Assembly: GCA_947626365.1 (NCBI GenBank)
Contig: CANQRW010000030.1
Span: 1 to 37,760, forward strand
Length of the DNA: 37,760 bases
Reading direction: 5' to 3'
From: an uncultured Lachnospiraceae bacterium
GTDB taxonomy: Bacteria > Bacillota > Clostridia > Lachnospirales > Lachnospiraceae
Made by a program: the position numbers and the translations under genes. This document shows positions 33,414-37,760 of the stretch, one piece after another (the stretch's first letter is position 1; every line of letters starts with the position of its first letter). The notes beneath the pieces were generated by a model. The model saw nothing but the letters and a program-made list of their open reading frames with translations. It was not told the DNA's origin and made no database searches.

Positions 33414-34787
33414 TTATACCTTCGCCGCGCCGTGGCTGAGGATCCTGTCAAAACGGGAAAGGAACATGGCGGTAGTGACGGCAGCCGCGATGATATCGCT
33501 GACCGGCTCTGCCAGAAAGACCGCGAACACCTTGTCGGACAAAAAAAGCGGCAGAATAAAGATCAGCGGTATCAGCAGAAGAAGCTTCCGCAGGCAGGCC
33601 AGCAAAAGGCTGATCTTGGCCTGCCCCAGCGCCATGAAGCTCTGCTGGCAGCTGAGCTGGAAGCCCAGGGCGAAGATGCCTGCCATATAGATGCGCATCG
33701 CCCAGCCGGTGTACTCCACCAGCGCCGTATCCGAGGTAAAGATACCTGCCACCAGCCGCGGCAGGGCCATCATCAGCCCCCAGAACACCGCCGCGTAGCA
33801 GACGCAGACCCCAAACTGGAGCCAGAACGCCTTCTTGACCCGTTCCGGCTTGCCCGCGCCGAAGTTGAAGCTGATAATAGGCTGGCCGCCCTGGCAGACG
33901 CCCTGGATCGGCATCATCGCCAGCTGGCTGGCGCTGGTGATCACGGTCATGGCGCCGACGGCGATATCGCCTCCGTAGCGGGCCAGGCTGGAATTAAAGC
34001 TGATGGAAAGCAGGCTCTCGGTGGAAAGCATGACAAAGGTGGAAATCCCAAGGGCCAGGCAGGGCAGGATAACCCCGGCCTCCAGCCGCATGTTGGAAAG
34101 GCGCAGACGCAGAAGCGTCTTCGGCCCCGTAAGGAAGCGGAGGATCCACAAAGCCCCCACCCCCTGGCTCAGTACCGTAGCCAGGGCCGCGCCCTCCACT
34201 CCCATCCCCAGAATAAAGATGAAGATGGGATCAAGAATAATATTGATGACGGCCCCGATGGCGGTGGTCAGCATGCTGATCTTGGCGAAACCCTGAGTGG
34301 TAATAAAGGGATTCATGCCCATGACCAGCAGGACGGTCACGCTGCCCAGGATATAGATACGGCTGTAGGCGGCCGCATACGGCAGCGTCACGTCGCTGGC
34401 GCCGAAGAGGCGCAGAAGCGTCGGGGCGGAGACATAGAATACCGCCGTCAGCACCACAGCGAAGCCCAGCAGGACCGTAAAGCAGTTGGCGACAATCTTT
34501 TCCGCCTCCTCCTTATTGCCCTGGCCCATGGCGATCGCCGCCCGGGGCGCGCCGCCCGAGCCTGCCATCATGGCGAACGCATTGATCAGCATGAGGATCG
34601 GCATAAACAGGCCGACTCCTGTCAGGGCCGCGGCCCCTGTGCCGGGAATGTGTCCGATGTAGATACGGTCAACGATGTTGTACAGCAGGTTAATCACCTG
34701 GGCCACTACCGAAGGGACGGCAAGCTGCAAAAGCAGCCTGCCGACGCTGCCGCTGCCCATGTCGCGCTGCGCGCTTTGAATCGTCAT
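33414..34787 (-). CDS. MATE-family efflux transporter
   Basis: A 457-residue membrane protein with about twelve helices. The N-terminal ALTGVGLFMPILMLINAFAM with GSGGAPRAAIAMGQG and the second-half counterpart IQGVCQGGQPIISFNFGAGK are MATE hallmarks and mark its two-fold repeat. Such proteins export cationic drugs or metabolites using Na+ or H+ gradients. It follows GH3 copy 2 by 72 bp on the same strand and may be co-transcribed with it, though the substrate need not relate to glycan use. Confidence 0.93.
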   Translation of the reverse strand: MTIQSAQRDMGSGSVGRLLLQLAVPSVVAQVINLLYNIVDRIYIGHIPGTGAAALTGVGLFMPILMLINAFAMMAGSGGAPRAAIAMGQGNKEEAEKIVANCFTVLLGFAVVLTAVFYVSAPTLLRLFGASDVTLPYAAAYSRIYILGSVTVLLVMGMNPFITTQGFAKISMLTTAIGAVINIILDPIFIFILGMGVEGAALATVLSQGVGALWILRFLTGPKTLLRLRLSNMRLEAGVILPCLALGISTFVMLSTESLLSISFNSSLARYGGDIAVGAMTVITSASQLAMMPIQGVCQGGQPIISFNFGAGKPERVKKAFWLQFGVCVCYAAVFWGLMMALPRLVAGIFTSDTALVEYTGWAMRIYMAGIFALGFQLSCQQSFMALGQAKISLLLACLRKLLLLIPLIFILPLFLSDKVFAVFLAEPVSDIIAAAVTTAMFLSRFDRILSHGAAKV

Positions 34788-34807
34788 AAGAAATGCCTCT
34801 TTTCTTT

Positions 34808-34873
34808 CTTGTTCATCCGGCAGGCGTCAGCGCCTGGTATCTTGTTCATCCGGCAGGCGTCAGCGCCTGGTAT
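34808..34873 (-). repeat. Tandem 33-bp duplication over the GH3 stop codon
   Basis: Two identical 33-bp units (34808-34840, 34841-34873), each carrying CAGGCG-TCAG-CGCCTG, a short hairpin. The right-hand unit contains the GH3 terminal codons and stop (Asp-Thr-Arg-Arg-stop); the left-hand unit repeats them after the stop, leaving a doubled hairpin between GH3 and MATE. Confidence 0.95.
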
Positions 34874-36605
34874 CCCAGCGGCCGCAGAAAACAGTCTCGC
34901 CGGCCTTGCCCAAAAATTCGCTCTTTCCGCAGACCTTTTCGATCGCGGCCCGGATGTGGGTCCGTGTGGGACCGTAAGCGTTAATGAATGTGTGCAGCTG
35001 AGGCACGTCAATCAGATGATTCGTGTAATTTAAGCTGATGCCGATGGTAGGCAGCTCCTCATTGTACCAGGGCAGCTCCCGGCTGTGGTTGCAGCTCCAG
35101 CGGAGGCGGACGTCGTTCTCCTGAGCGTAACCCTTCACATTGATCACCAGGAACACGATATCGTGGTTGTCCAGGAAGTCCTTGCGGCTGTCATGGCTCA
35201 TCATATGGACCATGTTCATGGGAGACACGCCGTTTTCTACCTCCAGATCATGGAAATTGGGACAGACATCCACAGTAAATCCGGCCCGCTCCAGCTCCTC
35301 AATGACCACAGCCTTCACCGGGTCTCCTTTATAGCCCTTGGTGGTAGGCGTAGACTGGACGTAAACCAGATATGCCCTCTTCTTCTGCTCCGGATTCACC
35401 GGTATCAGGCCGCGTGTATCCTTTACCAGTGTCACGCAGGTATCGGCGGCCTGCCGGGCGTACTCCTGATGTTCCTGGCAGCCGATCACGGCCAGGCCGG
35501 ACTTGTCCGGAATGCGGACGCTCTCCTCATAGAGATGGAGATGTGCCTTCATGCCCAGGATCCGGTGGAGGGCGTCAGACAGACGCTCTTCCGTGATGAT
35601 TCCCTTCTCATATCCGGCTTTCATAAAGCCAAGATCTTCTTCCACATCATTGGCGAACAGATACATATCGCAGCCGGCGGCAATGGCTCCCGGAACCGCG
35701 TCGCAGCGGCGGGAGGTGGCCGACATGCCGATCATATGGGAGGCGTCAGTGATGATGACGCCGTTAAAGCCCATCTCCTCTCTCAGCAGATCCGTCAGAA
35801 GCTCCGGAGCCAGGGTGGCAGGCATAATGTCAGCATCCGCGATGCCGGGGCGCAGGTGGCGGCTCATCTCCGGCAGGGCGATGTGTCCTACCATGATACT
35901 CTCCAGCCCCTCGTCGATCAGGGTCTGATACACCTTGCGGAAGCTTGCGTTCCACTCCTCCACGCTTAAGGTATTGACGCCCAGGGCCAGGTGCTGGTCC
36001 AACTCCTCCACCCCGTCGCCGGGGAAATGCTTAGCCGTGCACGCCATATTGGGGTTGGCGTCCTTGATGCCCTTTATGTAGGCGCGGGTATTGGCGATGA
36101 CCGTGTCCGTATCCTCACTGAAGGAGCGGGTATTGACAATGGTATTGCGCCAGTTCATGAAGATGTCGGAAACCGGATTGAACATCCAGTTGACGCCGAT
36201 GGCCGACGCCTCGCGCCCGGCCACATAGCCCAGATGGTAGGCGTTCTCCGTTCCCTCTCCGGCTCCGCACTGAGCCGCGGTCGCCACGAAGGTTCCGTCC
36301 GGCACGCAGCCGACGCCGCCGTCATCGCAGTTAGCGGCAATCAGCAGCGGGATCTTGCTGTTCTTCTGATAGGTGGTATTCTGAAGCCAGACGGTCTCTT
36401 TATCGCCTCCCTGCCAGCGCAGTCCGCCCTGATGGTAAGCGTCAAGAGTTGTCTTGATCTGCCCCTCATCCACGCCCGGGCCGGCCTTTAAGAGGACGAA
36501 CAGCTGTCCCAGCTTCTCCTCCAGGGTCATGCCGGCGATGGTATCCTCCACCCAGGCAATCTGCTCATCGTTCAGATAAAACGGTTTTGCTTTCAAATCA
36601 ACCAT
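34860..36605 (-). CDS. Glycoside hydrolase family 3, beta-N-acetylhexosaminidase-like (copy 2)
   Basis: A 581-residue paralogue of the GH3 enzyme at 30038-31807, alike from the start (VDLKAKPFYLND versus VNLKANPYYLSD). KHFPGDG (192-198), the Asp203-Gln-His205 dyad and nucleophile Asp287 in IITDASHMIGM are intact; the third residue of the PG-x-G loop is Asp. The C-terminal domain is present. The ATG at 36605 has GGAGGAGGAG upstream; a seven-codon extension overlaps that site. It follows the HAD gene by 46 bp and is probably in its operon. Confidence 0.9.
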   Translation of the reverse strand: MVDLKAKPFYLNDEQIAWVEDTIAGMTLEEKLGQLFVLLKAGPGVDEGQIKTTLDAYHQGGLRWQGGDKETVWLQNTTYQKNSKIPLLIAANCDDGGVGCVPDGTFVATAAQCGAGEGTENAYHLGYVAGREASAIGVNWMFNPVSDIFMNWRNTIVNTRSFSEDTDTVIANTRAYIKGIKDANPNMACTAKHFPGDGVEELDQHLALGVNTLSVEEWNASFRKVYQTLIDEGLESIMVGHIALPEMSRHLRPGIADADIMPATLAPELLTDLLREEMGFNGVIITDASHMIGMSATSRRCDAVPGAIAAGCDMYLFANDVEEDLGFMKAGYEKGIITEERLSDALHRILGMKAHLHLYEESVRIPDKSGLAVIGCQEHQEYARQAADTCVTLVKDTRGLIPVNPEQKKRAYLVYVQSTPTTKGYKGDPVKAVVIEELERAGFTVDVCPNFHDLEVENGVSPMNMVHMMSHDSRKDFLDNHDIVFLVINVKGYAQENDVRLRWSCNHSRELPWYNEELPTIGISLNYTNHLIDVPQLHTFINAYGPTRTHIRAAIEKVCGKSEFLGKAGETVFCGRWDTRR

Positions 36606-36651
36606 ATGTCTCCTCCTCCTTCTCATTCAAATTATAAGATTACGGCAGAGC

Positions 36652-37506
36652 TTATTCGCCGCTCAGTTTATTCAGTTCTTCAAAATAATGGATCTTCTCC
36701 TGCTCCATGCGGGAAGCGTAGGTTCCCTCGAAGAAAAGGGGCAGAATCTCATCGGTCAGCCGCTTCCATGAGGCGGGCTCCCCTCCCACGATCAGCGGAT
36801 AATACAGCACCCCGTTCTTCTCGGCGCTGGTGATATCTCCCGGGGAATCCCCTACCATCAGGATATGGTCCGCGGCGTAGCCGGCGTCTTTCATCAGTTT
36901 CAGGCAGTCCGCCTTGCTTCCATGCTCCTGGGTCATGATCACATCCACATAGGACAGAACCCCGTTGTATCCCCACTCGTCCTCCACGGCCTTGCCGTTG
37001 GCGGAGGAGACCACTCCCAGGTCCGCCTGTCCTTTCAGGGCCTCAAAGCATTCCTTTACGTTGGCGAACACCAGCTTTTCCGAATCGGAGAGATTCCGCA
37101 CCGACTCGTTCACATGGTCGGACCAGGAAATGGATTCCGCGAGAACAGGGGCCGCGTCCTTTCCCAGGGATTCCATATGACGGCGCAGGCTTCCCGCCGA
37201 CAGCTCCGGAGTCGTCTCCACCCACTGGGCCAGGGGCTCCGTATCCACATCCAGATATCCCCAGCTATTACACTGTTTCAGGGTATCCAGAAGTCCGATA
37301 AAGCGGTTGACGCCGCGGGTCGCGGAGTAAAGATTGATCTTCAGCCAGTATTTCATCACTTCGTCCCAGTGAGCTTCCAGATGCCACTGGTCGATCAGGC
37401 AGGGCCCGAAGCATTTAACATGCTTTACGGTCATGCCGTCGATCACGCAGCCGTCTGAATCCACACAGACCATAAAATCCTTTTTCTTCTCATAATTCAG
37501 TTCCAT
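36652..37506 (-). CDS. HAD-superfamily hydrolase
   Basis: A 284-residue HAD protein. Motif I is VCVDSDGCVID (nucleophile Asp14 in DSDG, where DxDG is expected). Motif II is VVSSANGKAVE, the motif III Lys is in HGSKADCLKLM, and motif IV is MVGDSPGD. A large helical cap lies between motifs I and II, beginning WHLEAHWDEVMKYWLK. It is probably a phosphatase of a small phosphorylated metabolite; given its place upstream of GH3 a sugar phosphate is plausible. The ATG at 37506 has AGGAGG upstream; the longer open frame begins inside a dispersed repeat. Confidence 0.88.
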   Translation of the reverse strand: MELNYEKKKDFMVCVDSDGCVIDGMTVKHVKCFGPCLIDQWHLEAHWDEVMKYWLKINLYSATRGVNRFIGLLDTLKQCNSWGYLDVDTEPLAQWVETTPELSAGSLRRHMESLGKDAAPVLAESISWSDHVNESVRNLSDSEKLVFANVKECFEALKGQADLGVVSSANGKAVEDEWGYNGVLSYVDVIMTQEHGSKADCLKLMKDAGYAADHILMVGDSPGDITSAEKNGVLYYPLIVGGEPASWKRLTDEILPLFFEGTYASRMEQEKIHYFEELNKLSGE

Positions 37507-37536
37507 ACTATCCTCCTGCTGCTTTTCTATTAAGAG

Positions 37537-37603
37537 GTTGGGGCAAAATACCTTTTGACCCCTATGATGCACGGATTGCTCCGCGCTTTGCGCTCCCAGC
37601 ATC
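37537..37603 (+). repeat. Dispersed intergenic repeat, copy 2
   Basis: GTTGGGGCAAAATACC then TTTTGACCCCTATGATGCAC and GGATTGCTCCGCGCTTTGCG. The front half forms GGGGCAAAA/TTTTG(A)CCCC. The GATGC…GCATC pairing here replaces the GGATTGC/GCAATCC pairing of copy 1. It overlaps the last codon region of the TM2 gene. Confidence 0.8.
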
Positions 37604-37760
37604 ACACCAGAATGTTCCCATTTTCATCCGGCGGTATGGGAATCACGACCAGAAGGTCGATGAGGGTCATGGCCAGGGGGAATCCGCTCCAGAAAAACAG
37701 CAGATAGATTACGCCCAGCACATACTGCTTCGCCATGAAGCGGTGTCCGCCGCACCAGCC
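37602..37760 (-). CDS. TM2-domain membrane protein (C-terminal part, runs off the window)
   Basis: Fifty-two codons before a TGA at 37604-37602, reading GWCGGHRFMAKQYVLGVIYL then LFFWSGFPLAMTLIDLLVVI. The GGHRF motif after the first turn and the W-x4-P-x6-IDL second helix mark a TM2 domain, a two-helix membrane module found in small bacterial proteins of uncertain function. The N-terminal part, often a zinc-ribbon or short tail, is outside the window. It is on the same strand as the HAD gene, about 95 bp upstream of it. Confidence 0.8.
   Translation of the reverse strand, partial: GWCGGHRFMAKQYVLGVIYLLFFWSGFPLAMTLIDLLVVIPIPPDENGNILV

Noticed and set aside
33432-35033. A 533-codon plus-strand open frame
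   Set aside because: It is the antisense shadow of the MATE gene and the end of GH3; its composition (His, Gln, Gly, Asp rich) is typical of GC-rich antisense frames.

Overview
The window looks like a chromosomal segment of a gut-type Clostridia, most likely a Lachnospiraceae. This rests on the gene set (type I-C CRISPR-Cas, parE-parC, deoD, several GH2/GH3 glycosidases, strong GGAGG ribosome sites) and is inference; no rRNA or other species marker is present.

Left third (1-10.4 kb): a complete type I-C CRISPR-Cas locus on the minus strand. It reads cas3, then cas5c-cas8c(-internal cas11c)-cas7c-cas4-cas1-cas2, a leader, and an array of 32 repeats and 31 spacers. The 486-bp gap between cas3 and cas5c is the most interesting part of the window. 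It holds (i) a 29-codon hydrophobic peptide gene resembling the Hol_Tox/TxpA type I toxins, (ii) a short opposing RNA with its own promoter and terminator that would act as an antisense antitoxin, and (iii) a second small RNA that looks like a one-unit crRNA: strong promoter, small stem-loop, an 11-nt handle CGGATTGAAAT almost identical to that of the CRISPR repeat, a pseudo-spacer and a terminator. The first 15 nt of the pseudo-spacer match, at 13 positions, a site next to a type I-C PAM (TTC) that abuts and covers the toxin promoter. The two mismatches fall at positions 6 and 12, the bases Cascade flips out. This is the signature of a Cascade-repressed toxin-antitoxin (CreTA) and/or a Cas-autorepressing RNA (CreR). 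Here it is combined with a membrane-peptide toxin that also appears to have a classical antisense RNA.

Middle (10.5-23.2 kb): a two-component system, an intact 2071-bp IS1182-family element, a 5'-truncated DUF4143 fragment with 33-bp-spaced motifs, a GNAT acetyltransferase, an unusual NUDIX/pyrophosphatase-like fusion carrying two coding minisatellites, deoD, parC and parE, and a half-size EamA transporter.

Right (23.3-37.8 kb): a self-contained envelope-response-like cluster (two-component system plus small membrane proteins), in which two promoters flanking the regulators share a 45-bp architecture. It is followed by a glycan-use cluster: a GH2 glycosidase, two GH3 enzymes of the N-acetylhexosaminidase type, an AraC regulator, a MATE exporter, a HAD hydrolase, and the end of a TM2-domain protein running off the window. 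Small dispersed and tandem repeats lie between these genes.
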